A stretch of DNA of 64,000 bases from Alnus glutinosa (Eukaryota; Streptophyta; Magnoliopsida; Fagales; Betulaceae): contig NC_084887.1 of the NCBI RefSeq assembly GCF_958979055.1, positions 33,582,620-33,646,619 of the forward strand, given 5' to 3'. Shown here in pieces: positions 50,860 through 61,855 of this stretch (position 1 is the first letter of the stretch; each line of letters starts with the position of its first letter). The translations under genes and the position numbers were made by a program. Under the pieces are notes generated by a model. The model saw nothing but the letters and a program-made list of their open reading frames with translations. It was not told the DNA's origin and searched no databases.

Positions 50860-52639
50860 ACGCTTGAGATGCATCTTATTATTATTGGTTGAGAGGTTGA
50901 TCGTGCTGGAAGATCCGTTATGAAGCATTCCAGGATACACTTCTGAGCCTTGTGATGGTGAATGATAGTTGGGTGAGAGCTGATTTTTACCAATTTGGAG
51001 TTTGAATGAAATTGTTTCCTTTGAGGAATCTTGCAATGATGGCAATGGGCAACTGTCTGCTAGAGCTGATTGTTTAATTTCCTCCAGTTCTCTTACTTCT
51101 AGTCTTTGGGGCTTCAATTTAGGGCCTTCCTTCCAAGGAGCATACGGGAAGTTTAAACGAGATTTGCATATTGGGATTAGATGATACACCTTTAAAAGAG
51201 GATGATTAATTCTGTTTTCCTCTTGAGATCTTATACTACTTGTTGGAAGATGTGGAAGTATGTAGTATTTTCTTAAAAGATGGTTGATCTGATCTCCATC
51301 AGTATTCAGTGTGTCAAAAGAAGGCTCGTGGAATTTTGCCTTTTAGTTTGTAGGTTTCTAAGCCCTTGTCTGCGAGACACAAATTCCATTTATCCTACCA
51401 GCATCAGGATCGGCTTGGAAATAATGGCTGCAGTGGTTCCATATCAGAAGGCCAAGGGCTTCAATGAAACACTCTCGGTTCCAGTCAACCGAACTGAAGT
51501 TTGTTCTGGAAACCTGTTAATATCTCAGTGATAATTGTTTATAAAAATAAATAAAATAATTATGCGTGTTCTCATATGCATTTTTTTTCCCCTTCTGAGA
51601 CCTAGTACTGTCTAATTGCTTGACATCACATCATTTTCATTAACTAAGAACCCTTGTCCACTATATATATATATATATATATACATATATATAAAAGAGG
51701 AGGAAACATTGAGTAATTGTATTCTTCTTCTTTTCAATACAAGCCCTTTTCAAAAAAAAAAAAGTAATTGAGGTGGTGGGTGGTTATAAATAGAGGAGTT
51801 GATAAAACGAAACTCACACAAGTCTAAGCAAGGAAGCATAATTATCTACACAATAATATCGAAATGGCAAGACAGAGGAGAGTGATCCACAACCGTGTCA
51901 TGTCAAATTAAAGCATCATTTTGGACGGTGATGTCAAAACTCGAACACCAATGTTAGGTTTGAGAGTTGAGACACTTTCTTTGGCCGAACGATGACGTTT
52001 CGGAAAGTCCTGGTTATCTCAAGTCTGGGACATGCCGTGGATGCAAATGTGTAACGGACAATATCCCAACCTTTACTTTATTCGATCTTTGGTTTTACAG
52101 TGAGAAGGACCTTCCTATTTTGTAATTATTCCTTCATCTTATTACTACTACTACTACTACTAATAATAATAATAATAATAAATCATAGGAGGAGAAAAAA
52201 AATGTTTGTTTTGATGTAAAATGGTCTTTTAAGAGAAAATATTTTTAATAGAAAATATTTTAAAAATAATGGTTATATATATATATATATATATTTTACC
52301 ATTATTAAAAAAAAAAATCTTGAAAACATTTTCTGCTATATAGGTCACACTATAATAGTGTTTATTCACAATATAACATAATATAATATAGGGAAACTAA
52401 AAACCAAATAATTTTTAAGTTGATTTTCCATGGAAAAATAATACAAAATAAAGAGTACAATTGAAAAATGTTATTCTGTAAATAAAAAGTAGTGTCAAGC
52501 TTTGGCTTTTTCTATAAACAAAAATTCTATTTCTCAATGCAATTTCAAACAAGCTCTAAGTTAGATGGATGAATAAACCAACAAAAACTAAAGAGCCCTC
52601 AAAAGCTCAAGCCTTCCACTGAGCTGGTTGTTCATTTAC
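50860..52639. other. 3'UTR of the ELM2/SANT gene and intergenic
   Basis: The 3'UTR probably runs several hundred bases; two weak open frames in it (51002, 51280) are not convincing. TA runs lie at about 51662-51683 and 52266-52293, and a (CTA)n/(TAA)n run near 52143-52180. No gene is seen. Confidence 0.4.
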
Positions 52640-53903
52640 TCTACTTTTATGTGCATTTAGTGAGCACCTATATAAATCAATTTCGAAAACCACTCTCTCC
52701 AAGTTCTATCATTTCTTTTAGTGGAGATCTTCTCTCCCCTAGTGAGAGCCCTTTATTGCGAGTGCCTGGAGAGAGGAGGCGGACGCCTCCTCCCTCTACC
52801 CATCTCCCCTTTTTCTGTCTCCTTCCTTTCCCTCTCTTTATTTTCTTATTTTATTTTTTATTTAATTTAATTTTTTTAGTTTTAAAAGTTAGATCTACTA
52901 TTCTCCACCCACACACTCCCACATTGCCACTAATGGCCCCTTCTTCGCCCCTGCACCCACCTTATTTACATCACATTCGTTGAGTGTGGGCGTCACACGC
53001 TTTATTGGTAGATTTTTCGCTACCCCTCTCCTCCTTTTCTTCCAATTTTTTTTTTTTTCCTTTTACTTCTGTCTCTCTCTCTTTGGGAAGTTAGATTTAC
53101 CACCTTCCATCCTCTGCCTCCACCCACGCCCCCCCTACCGCCACCATCGACTCCCTCTTCGTCACTTGCGCCCAAGGATGGAACTACCCCTGAGGTGGGG
53201 ACACAGAAGTTCCCCCAAAAGTTTTAATTTTTTTCCTAAATTTTATGTTTAATGAATTTGACCCTTCAAAATTAATTTTTTACCCTTAAAGATCTTATTT
53301 TTTTAGTTCCATGCCCCCTCATCTCAAATTCTAGTTCCATCCCCTCCTGCGCCCTCCACCCACTATGCTACATTCCATGCACCACCTTGTAGCGTGTTAT
53401 ACGCCACACTGGTTGGTAGATCTATGGCTCTCATGTAAATCTCCTCTCTACTCCAACTTCTTCTCTGCCTCTCTACAGCATGTCCCTTTCTTTTTAGCCT
53501 ATGAAAAATGCAAGATTTGATGTCTCCTGCACAATAATTATAGGGTACCTCTCTCACCAAACATTGGAGTGGAGATATTTTTCAGCCCTCCCAGTCCAGT
53601 CAATCTCAGAGCAATCTTTCTCGTTGTGGCATCCAAGCTCCTTTATTGTTGTAGCAAGCGACTTTCTAAGCAACTTATCATTTACGCTATTTCAAAAACT
53701 ATCAATCTGACAACCCCTTTCTTAGCTTTCCGGCCGAGAAAACATTGGTCCAAGCCAATTCTTTGACCTATTTTCAGTTATTTTTTTAATGTTTTTATTG
53801 AACTCTGTATTGATTTTATTGGGGGTGTTTGTAGAGTCTAACACCCCTTCCTCTTGTATCTTCTTTTAGGTTTAATGAATTTTATCTTAACAAAAAAAAA
53901 AAA
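52640..53903 (+). mobile_element. retroposon piece with 3' poly-A (LINE-like)
   Basis: C/T-rich, relatively GC-rich text (GGAGGCGGACGCCTCCTCC near 52775) leads to a 3' end CCTCTTGTATCTTCTTTTAGG, then TTTAATGAATTTTATCTTAAC, then a pure A run (53891-53903). This is the usual look of a plant LINE 3' end. No ORF with RT motifs is present. The 5' border is approximate and no target duplication was found. Confidence 0.42.
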
Positions 53904-54651
53904 ATTGTATGTATTTGGGAAGTTTACGTCCATTTCCTATCAAGTCAAGGTAACCGTCCTGTCATAGAAGAGAGAGAGAGAGAGTGGAGGGGGTTGGGGG
54001 TTGTGGTAAGCCTAATATAAATGCATACAAATTTTCCTGCACTACAGACAAAGGGCAAAGAAACTATAGAAGATACTAGATAGGGTAAGTGAGATGTTTT
54101 GTCACGTTTGTTTGTTGGATGACTGACTAAACAACCACCTTCAACTTAGATGCCATCTTTTTGTCCACCATCTAATTGTTTAGATGGTCATCAACCTTTT
54201 ATTTCTTCAAACTTACAATTAATAAACACACTCCCCCCTCTGTGAGTAGTAGCCAAACAAACAAGATTTTATAATCAATTAATGCACATAAATTAAACAC
54301 AAAAACATAATTCCAAAAATTGCATTTCCCCAAATCCCATGTTCTGTTCTATATTCAACTCTTTGAGCCAAAAAAGTTCAGATACAAAAATAGGTAATTC
54401 ATCAAAAGAACAACCAAAAATTTTCGATATTCAACTCTTTGTCTGTTTCACTGAAAAATTTGGAAGCGAGCTACAATTTAGCAACTATGGAAAGTCACCA
54501 GTAACAAAAGAAAACGCAGTTGGAACAAAAATCAGCTGAATGGGATTAGTTTGAATTCTAAGCTATGAGCAGCAAATGGAAGCTTCAAGCAATTGAAGAC
54601 ACTAGAAACTTCGTGGTAGCCATGGATGGAATCTCTTTTCTCAGTTGGGTG

Positions 54652-56319
54652 TCAGAGAACCATCAGTTCATACTTCTGATCATTTGCAACACACCATGAC
54701 TTGAATCCAACATCAACATCGGTCTCTTTCTCGAGAATAACAGGGAGATTAAGATCAACTAGATCACAGATATCAGAAATCTGGTGCTCTACTGCCAAGG
54801 TCTCCTCAGATATGATCTCAGAGGTTTTAATCACATGAGCCCTCTTGTGACCACCCAAAGCTTGGCCTGATGCAAAAACCTTAAAGCAGATATGGCACTT
54901 GTACTCCTTAGTCTCCTTGAACTGGCAACTTGTCAGAGACACTCCACTCATCTCCTGCTCCACCGAGTTCTTGCTACATTCAAGATTGATAAGCTTGCAA
55001 TTACACTTCCGAATTCTCAAATCAGAGCTGTTTTTAGTTCTATGAATTGTCTGGTGGCCTCCAAGTGCCTGATGCGAGTGGAAATTCTTGTTGCAGGTCT
55101 TGCACTTGTATTCACTTTTCTTTAGAGATCCATAATCAGGAGTACTACACATCTTCTTGCAAGACTTTCCAATCAACTCAGCATCACTAGCGTCAAAGCT
55201 TGCTTTCTTGTTCAAACCAGACTTCATGGATCCGGAATTAGCAAGATCCAATCCATTATCTTCTGTAAAATCTTCATCCACTTCTACTTCGGTGGGCTTG
55301 ATCTTCATTCCGTTATGACTATCCTTCTCCATTTCATCTCCTGACACATCATCCAGCTTTGGCATCACGCATTCAGCATCCCTGTATAATTCGTCAATAG
55401 AAGCTTCCATTTCAATCTTCATTTCCTCGGCACTTCCAGACCCAGAATCATTCTCACTGAATTTGGATCCTCTCTTCTCAGCTAAGACAATCTTAGAAGG
55501 CAAAACATGAGAATCGGAATCCTCCACCCCTGTCCTCTTCGTCTTGAAAGACTCGAGGACTTCACAAGCAAAAATTCCATCTTCATTATCATTTGCAATT
55601 CTCTTCTTTTGTCCGAATGATTTAACCTCAAAAGTCGTAGAATCATTATCAGAAGACTCTGTAACCGAGCTAAATCCACTCCTAGACAGCATCATCAAGC
55701 ATATAGCCCCATCTTCTACTTCTTCCTGCTCAGTTTCAGTAAAGGATACAGATCCATTCAAACTAGAAAATGAATAATTTGGAAGAATCTTGTACCTCCT
55801 TCTGTTTGATCGCTTTCTGCGAACGAGCCCCAGGGTTTCACTGTTCAATTGGCTGTCCATCTCCATCTTCTGGCTAGAATGAGTCCAAGATTCATTGCAT
55901 AAATCAAATCTTACAGAGTGGGTCCTGATGTGGGTAGTGAGAGCCCTTAGTGACTGAAACCCTTTGCCACATTCTTCACAGAAAATTCCGCTTGTTTTTG
56001 TTCCTGAGGGATGCCTCACGTGACCAAACAGAGCCCTCAGTGACTCAAACCAATTGCCATAGACCTTGCAGACGATTTCTTGATCTGAAGTACCATGTTC
56101 TGAGCGTGAAAACTTAAAAGACTTCTTGGGGTTTTCTCTTAGGCCATAACCAGTATGCCCGCCGTCTTCAAAACCCTTGTCACTTTTGATCACCTTTTTC
56201 TTTCCTTTGCCTGAATTCTTGCTCGTATGACCCCTCATGTGACCTCCCAACACTTTTCCACTGGAAAAAGTCTCGTTGCAGAGCTTGCATACGTGCCTCT
56301 GTTCTTGATCCTTTCCCAT
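54652..56319 (-). CDS. C2H2 zinc-finger protein with EAR motif (ZAT-like), 555 aa
   Basis: Single exon. Finger 1 at residues 11-31 has KVLGGH. Segment 84-104 is finger-like but lacks the second cysteine (CKVYGNWFESLRALFGHVRH). Finger 3 is at 114-134 (CEECGKGFQSLRALTTHIRTH-like). Finger 4 (from 406) and finger 5 (from 475) both carry the plant signature QALGGH. A basic stretch RRKRSNRRRYK fits nuclear import. DLNLP at 522-526 is an EAR repression motif. The layout matches the ZAT1/ZAT4/ZAT9-like group of nuclear transcriptional repressors, many of which respond to stress. I chose MGKDQEQRHV; the frame is open 33 codons further up (MRFLGFLIWV), but that part is hydrophobic and looks like leader. 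A CT repeat lies upstream. Confidence 0.93.
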   Translation of the reverse strand: MGKDQEQRHVCKLCNETFSSGKVLGGHMRGHTSKNSGKGKKKVIKSDKGFEDGGHTGYGLRENPKKSFKFSRSEHGTSDQEIVCKVYGNWFESLRALFGHVRHPSGTKTSGIFCEECGKGFQSLRALTTHIRTHSVRFDLCNESWTHSSQKMEMDSQLNSETLGLVRRKRSNRRRYKILPNYSFSSLNGSVSFTETEQEEVEDGAICLMMLSRSGFSSVTESSDNDSTTFEVKSFGQKKRIANDNEDGIFACEVLESFKTKRTGVEDSDSHVLPSKIVLAEKRGSKFSENDSGSGSAEEMKIEMEASIDELYRDAECVMPKLDDVSGDEMEKDSHNGMKIKPTEVEVDEDFTEDNGLDLANSGSMKSGLNKKASFDASDAELIGKSCKKMCSTPDYGSLKKSEYKCKTCNKNFHSHQALGGHQTIHRTKNSSDLRIRKCNCKLINLECSKNSVEQEMSGVSLTSCQFKETKEYKCHICFKVFASGQALGGHKRAHVIKTSEIISEETLAVEHQISDICDLVDLNLPVILEKETDVDVGFKSWCVANDQKYELMVL

Positions 56320-56601
56320 CTGAGAATTTCCAACAGAATTTTCCAAGAAAGTCCAACTATAGTTCAACCCACTGAAACCAAAAAGAAAAACCCAGATCAG
56401 AAACCCAAGAAATCTCAAAACTTTATCTCACATTCCCGGAAAAAACAAAAGAATGCTCAAGAATAAGAGGAATCAAGTAAGATCCAGATGAAAAAAGTCA
56501 AGCTTGAGGATTGCGTTTGGAAGTGTTTTGGAGAAAAATAAACCCCCGTTTGAGGATTCTTGATCCCCACGCAAGAAGTTTCTTTTGGGTCACTCTCACT
56601 C

Positions 56602-56604
<3 letters not shown>

Positions 56605-56665
<61 letters not shown>
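56605..56665. repeat. (CT)n microsatellite upstream of the zinc-finger gene
   Basis: Almost pure CT for about 60 bases, some 290 bp upstream of the ATG. On the gene strand it is a GA run, probably in the leader or promoter. Confidence 0.85.
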
Positions 56666-56669
<4 letters not shown>

Positions 56670-56980
56670 TCTGTGTGTGGCTACTACAAATATGCAAGCA
56701 AAACGTCGAAGGCTCGAACTGTAAGAGATTGGCTAAGGCACCACCTCTTTGCAGTTATGATCACGATTCGCGAATAGGAACAGAGAAACGTACATACAGA
56801 GAGCGAGGATCTCGCATTACTAGGCAAGATTTTGGCGCTCTCTCTCTCTGAATAAAGCATAGGCATAGGCTAGCGAATTTGTGGTGAGAGTAAAAATTAC
56901 CATCCAATTTTAGATTTTTTACCATTAAATTTTGAATTTAATAGTTACTTTTACTGCAAGATTAAAGAGCGTACATTCGA

Positions 56981-57297
56981 AGGTGCATTTAGGTCTTTAG
57001 ATTTGTAATTTTAAAATGTATGATTTAAATTAGTAATTTTAAAATATGTTATTTAAGTAATTTTTTAAAAACATAATTAAGTATTTGGAAAAAATATAAT
57101 TGGACTTTAAAATCGCAAGTTAGCCTTTAAAAATTCTGTGTTTTCAAAAAAGCACAACATTTACTGCGATTTGGAACATCATTTTTCTGTATTTTCAAAT
57201 CGCAATTTTAAAAACATAATTATCAAATGATTCATTTTCTGCGATTTGGTTTAAAATTGTATTTTTTTTTTACGAAATCGCAATCCCAAACACACCC
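56981..57297. mobile_element. MITE related to 32671-32968
   Basis: The right end (GAAATCGCAATCCCAAACACACCC) matches the other copy's end in inverted form. The left end is AGGTGCATTTAGGTCTTTAG. The interior has the same AAATCGCA and complementary words. TAA follows the right end; the left flank is less clear. Confidence 0.55.
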
Positions 57298-59202
57298 TAA
57301 TATAGGTGAATACTGAGTTCTCTGAACATGTGTTATTACAATATTAAAATATTATTTAAATGATTAAATTTATTATTTTTAATAGCTTAAAGTTTTAGAA
57401 TGAACGTCATAACAAATATTATGAATTCAAATCTTGTTCTCGTGTTACCTCTAATGGAGGAGTATTAAAATAGTAATTAAATGATTAAATTTATCATTTC
57501 TTATAACTTAATCTTTTAGAATAAATTGAGATTTAACACTCACTTATGGTTATTTTGTCCTTTTGTTTTGTTTAGAGGTATGGATAACAAAATCAATGGA
57601 TCAAGTGTGTATGAGTTTGATACATTTTTCTTAATGGTAACATAGTAAAGAAAGGTGGCATATTATAATCATTTTCAATAAATTAACGTTCTTTGATCTA
57701 TGAAATTGATGCATGACCAATGAAATGATTTGGGAAGTTCAAAACTCACATGGGTGATAAATGTGATAAAGATTTTACGTCAACTCAAATCCATAAAAAC
57801 TTTTTATTTATGTTCATGAAAGTGAAAAATGAAAAAAAAAAATGAAAAAAAAAAAAGAAAAAAGAAGAAGGGGGCACTAATTAATGTGATATCAATTTCA
57901 AATAAAATGGATACTATCAATTTAATCATCAGGATTTCAAGTTGCTCAATTTAACAGTGTAGATGATTTTATATCATTTAAATATTTTAAAAGACATGTC
58001 AACATTAATTTCATATAGACCGGTTAATGTACCAACTTCAAATCCTAACCATAAAATGGATACTTGGTGAAATAGAGAGGATCTTATTTCATTTTTCTTT
58101 TTGCATGCTTGGGATTCAACAAGATAAATGATACATGACTAAGAGTGTTTACTCTTTGATGTGGCAGTAAAAATCACCATTGATGTGAAATATACAAATT
58201 AACCTGTCTAAAATTCAATGGTGTTTTTTACTGCCACATTAGGGAGCAAACACTTAGAAGTACAAGTAGCATTTCCGATTCAACAATGGGTTATACATTC
58301 TTAAATGAAATGAAAATATATAACACTTCAAAAACTATTTTCAGAATATAAAATTATTATTTTTTAGCTTATACAAATTCAATAACTAATTGGAGTAAAT
58401 GGTAAAACAATACGAAGCAATCGCCATTATCACTGCTTTGATTAGAACTATCCGTTCAGTTTGAGAAAGAACTTTCGCTTTCTACCCCTTAGTTTTTTGG
58501 AGGACTCTCTTTTTAATGTCATTGAAAGTCAATCTTTTAGAACGATAGATGAAGATAAAAAATCCCAAATGAGAGAGTTCTGATTAAAGGGACGATGGAT
58601 GTTTAAAGTGACACACACCTCTCCACGAGCCAGCCCCGGAATATTCTTGCTAGTAGGATCAGTGGCAATGCATGCAAGCTATAAATTTTAATTAGCTAAA
58701 CATTTTTATAATATGGTCACAGATGACAGAACCAAAAACCACCAGTAACAATTATGGAGGATCATAATATTTGTACCAAACCAGTAGTTTCAATCATTGT
58801 GTATCACATTTCAACCATACGGCAAAATTGCAGAAAAATTACTTTCACAATATGATTGGGATCAATTCTTTCTCCCAATTATACGAAATTCAGGTAGAAA
58901 ATGAGACAGGGCCGGGGTTCGAGTGCTTTGAGCAGGTGAACCCTACACTTCGAGCTGTTTGAAACACTCGATTCCCAATACCTCTCTTATTACTTGCTCA
59001 AATTTCATAAAATTAGAACAAAAAATTCTAGGAGCTCCATCCTCACAACACAATTGAGGGCTTAACTTTCAAGTGTTCAAAAAAAATAAAATAAAATAAG
59101 TAATGGTTATACAGATTCACAAGGAAAACCAAATGAAAAAAGTTATACACAGCTGTCCAGAGTTCAGTGTTCATCACAGCTAATGATTAATAAACTGATA
59201 TT
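57298..59202. other. intergenic
   Basis: AT-rich with A-runs near 57830. A worn inverted pair (CTAAGAGTGTTTACTCTTTGATGTGGC near 58138 and TGCCACATTAGGGAGCAAACACTTAG near 58222) marks a small MITE of about 120 bp. No gene is supported. Confidence 0.4.
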
Positions 59203-59460
59203 GTCAACTTGAATGTAGCAAGAATTCAGTGGAGCAGGAGAAAAGAGATTCCATCCATGGCTACCATGAAGTGTCTAGTGGCTTCAATTGCTGATTTGAG
59301 GTGGAGGAGTGAAACTTCACTTTGCTACTTATTGCCATTCAGCTGGTTTTTGCTCCACCTATACATCTTCATTCGTTACTGATGAATTTCCAGAGTTGCA
59401 AAATTGAAGCTCATTCTTTCATTTTCTTTTGGAACCTTGATATTCAATAGAAATATTGTT
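59203..59460 (+). pseudogene. inverted, deleted copy of the zinc-finger gene 3' end
   Basis: The plus strand has CTTGAATGTAGCAAGAA and GTGGAGCAGGAGA, matching the coding text for LECSKNSVEQE between fingers 4 and 5 of the gene at 54652-56319. It then passes straight into AAAGAGATTCCATCCATGGC and the rest of that gene's 3'UTR, with scattered mismatches, to about 59460. The segment for finger 5 and the EAR motif is missing. The join sits at a shared GAGA. It is a relic of a duplicated gene in the opposite orientation. Confidence 0.75.
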
Positions 59461-59557
59461 CCATTTTTTCAATCTCTATACATAAATCAGTGAGAAAGAA
59501 ACTAGCTACACAATCAGCTTCCTCGCATGTATTGATTTACAAAAGAGAAACTACGCT

Positions 59558-59679
59558 TTAAAATTTCGAACTCTGCAGCAAGCAATATGCCTCGAAGCCT
59601 TCCAAGGAGAGTTCTATAGCAAGATTGATCCAGCAGCTGCCTGAACTCTTCCAATCTCCACGCGAATAAACTCTGGTTT
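59558..59679 (-). other. possible terminal exon of an unknown gene
   Basis: After an acceptor-like TTGATGCAG the minus strand is open for 40 codons, including SRGDWKSSGSCWINLAIEL and SLEGFEAYCLLQ, then a stop. A second frame is also open at first. I do not recognise it and see no upstream exon; the 7SL promoter lies beyond. It is a candidate relic only. Confidence 0.2.
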
Positions 59680-59812
59680 CTGCATCAATGGAAACAAAAC
59701 TAAGGTGGACTACGTTTACGATACTCGTCGCTATTTAAGTAATGACGCATTCTGCAATTAGAGTTTCCGAACACCACAACTTTTCTGCCAAATCTAATAC
59801 ATTTGTACCTCG

Positions 59813-59854
59813 ATCCCACATCGATAACAAGCCAGGAACTTCTATTATTTATAA
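59813..59854 (+). promoter_or_regulatory. Pol III snRNA-type promoter: USE and TATA
   Basis: ATCCCACATCG at 59813-59823 fits the plant upstream sequence element RTCCCACATCG at every base. A TATA box TTTATAA is at 59848-59854. The 24-base spacing is that of plant Pol III type 3 genes such as U6 and 7SL (Pol II snRNA genes have about ten bases more). The expected start is about 25 bases downstream, at the first G of the 7SL RNA. Confidence 0.88.
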
Positions 59855-59878
59855 TGCTCTAGTGAGACGTGATTGATC

Positions 59879-60179
59879 GCCGGGCTTGGTAACGTGAGCC
59901 TGTAGCCTGAGTTGGGGCATTACGGTGATGGGACTCTGAGCTAGCCTAAATGGTCGGATTCTTGTGGCTCTTTACTGGCCCGCCCGTTCCAAGCCAAGAG
60001 CTGAGCCATGTGACTTGGGCGTAGGCCCTGGGTCATGTGTCTCCTAGAGAGGAGGGCATTGCGTGAGGCTGGTTACAGAGCAGCGACTACCTCCCGCTCC
60101 TGGCAGTGGAAGGATAACGGTTCGGTGCCACCTTAATCCAACAATGGCCAGTTGGGTTGACTTCAGTTGGACCATCACC
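59879..60179 (+). ncRNA. 7SL: 7SL (signal recognition particle) RNA
   Basis: The RNA of the signal recognition particle guides ribosomes making secreted proteins to the ER. The 5' end GCCGGGCTTGGTAACGTG, then AGCCTGTAGCC, is the conserved Alu-domain start with the UGU(A) turn. The helix-8 region GGTTACAGAGCAGCGACTAC with CTCCCGCTCCTGGCAGTGG and AAGGATAACGG lies at about 60070-60122 and resembles the SRP54-binding stem-loop of plant 7SL. Helix 5 closes: GGTGATGG near 59930 pairs with CCATCACC at 60171-60178. The length of about 300 nt is normal. The promoter (USE plus TATA at Pol III spacing) and the terminator T-run at 60180 frame it exactly. It looks intact; whether it is expressed is not shown by sequence. 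Confidence 0.9.
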
Positions 60180-60184
60180 TTTTT
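60180..60184 (+). terminator. Pol III oligo-T terminator of 7SL
   Basis: A run of five T directly after CCATCACC, the end of the 7SL helix 5; longer T-runs follow within 20 bases as back-up. Confidence 0.8.
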
Positions 60185-61673
60185 CTTTTCTTTTTTTCTT
60201 TTTTTTGGGTTTTCCCAAACTCAATGAATTAAACAATTCTCTATGGGAGCTTGAACATTCAACACACATTGCACTATTAGCATGTTCGACAAATATACAA
60301 ATCTGCATGGAGTATCTTAGGATTGTGTTGTGTCACAATTAATAAAAGAACATGTGATGTGAGTCTGCATACCATCACAACATGCAGGGTGTTTGCCATC
60401 ATCAGTACTATATATGAAACTAGTAGAGGAAGATCAAATGTTGTTGCCACATTTGAAATGAGAATAGTAATATGCTGGAAATGAATTGGCACAAAATCAA
60501 ATTATTGATTTACCCCATTAAATGAAACAAGGATTGCCTAGTGTTGGGGATAAACTCCACCATGGGTTCCACTCAAGCAATTCTACTTATATAATCTCCC
60601 ATAAAGAGGGATACGCATTTTACGATCTCTGGATTAAGATATTCTAAATTTTTTTTTTTTTATTTTACTGGTAGCCCATCGCAAGTCCAACCATATCAAA
60701 AACTGTTTCAACAAATAAAAATTTGACTCAGGAGGTGGATGTTTAGCACATAAATTTTAGCATTCGGTTTCCATCAACCGTCAAGCAAGATAAAATCCAA
60801 TTGTGAGTTACGTAAACCTCACTTGATCTTGGCCCTAGTAGACCATTTTGGACCGGTTGAAAATCTCAGGAACCTTCAAGGTGCTTTTGACACCCCATGG
60901 ATTAATTAGTACAATAACAAACCACATAGACCATAAGATGCACACATGGATCCACATTAACCATTTTGATGTAAAAAAGTTACAATAAATGACAAAAAAA
61001 AAACATTACATGTCCTTTTTTTTCTTCATTTTTTTGCTTATAAAAAGTACTTATTTGGTTTGAGAAATTTTTTTAAAAGGTAAAAGGTCTAATACGGTTG
61101 ACTTCTCATTGCTCATATGAATAGAATCTTGTTGGAAAATATTGCGGCAAGATACTTCTATTAGTTTCTAAGTAACAAGCCAAGAACTGTGTTCTCTTTT
61201 GCTTTGTGATGCTGCATTACTCCAAAATTTTCTAATTCAATAAATTTCAAGAGATAAATGTGAATCTGTCCCTATGGAAGATGACTTTGATCTATTAATG
61301 CTCCTAGCTAAGCCACTCCTGATTCTAAACTTAGGTAAACTATGCTTAGTGGATGTAAGCTTAATTGTCAAGTAGCATTATTTCTCCTAGAAACAAGCCA
61401 CTTCAGGATATTATTGTCAGTCTCTGAACTTAATTTATTAGATACATACATACATACATTATGAAGTTTGAATGTATCTCTGAAAGGGTTTTTTGTTTCC
61501 TCCTTTCATGTTAGTCTCACTTCCATTCATTCAGCTATTCTGTGTCGTTTACATCTATCTATCAGTGCACTTATAGCTTGCATAGCCTTGCACAACATTT
61601 AGATTTCTCGGGCATTTGTTTGATAGAATTTCCTTTGAATTTGTGTTTAACCCATACCATTTCATCTCCCCAG
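60185..61673. other. intergenic
   Basis: AT-rich with no supported gene. A short (ATAC)n run is near 61442-61458. Confidence 0.4.
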
Positions 61674-61855
61674 AGATGCGAAAAACGCAGTCCATCAACA
61701 GGAAGCTGGATGAGGCCTTGGAATGTAAAAAGAAAGAGCTCGACCAGCAAGCCAAAGAATTGGATCGGAGGAGAGTAATTGAGTAAAGCCCACAATGACC
61801 TGGAGCGAAGAACTTTTTTGAACGACATTGAAAAGGTTGAAAACACAGCATGTAG
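61674..61855 (+). pseudogene. coiled-coil relic, XH/XS (FDM/IDN2)-like
   Basis: After an acceptor-like CTCCCCAG the plus strand reads MRKTQSINRKLDEALECKK, then KELDQQAKELDRRRVIE and a stop. In another frame the text goes on as KAHNDLERRTFLNDIEKVEN. The Lys/Glu/Gln-rich pattern resembles the coiled coil before the XH domain of plant FDM/IDN2 proteins (KKELE..GxELEKREAxNExERKKL). A frameshift and stop split it, and neighbouring exons are absent, so it is taken as a relic. Family assignment is from pattern only. Confidence 0.4.

Noticed and set aside
56320-56418. N-terminal extension of the zinc-finger protein (33 codons)
   Set aside because: The extension is hydrophobic and unlike family members; MGKDQEQRHV fits the usual start close to finger 1.
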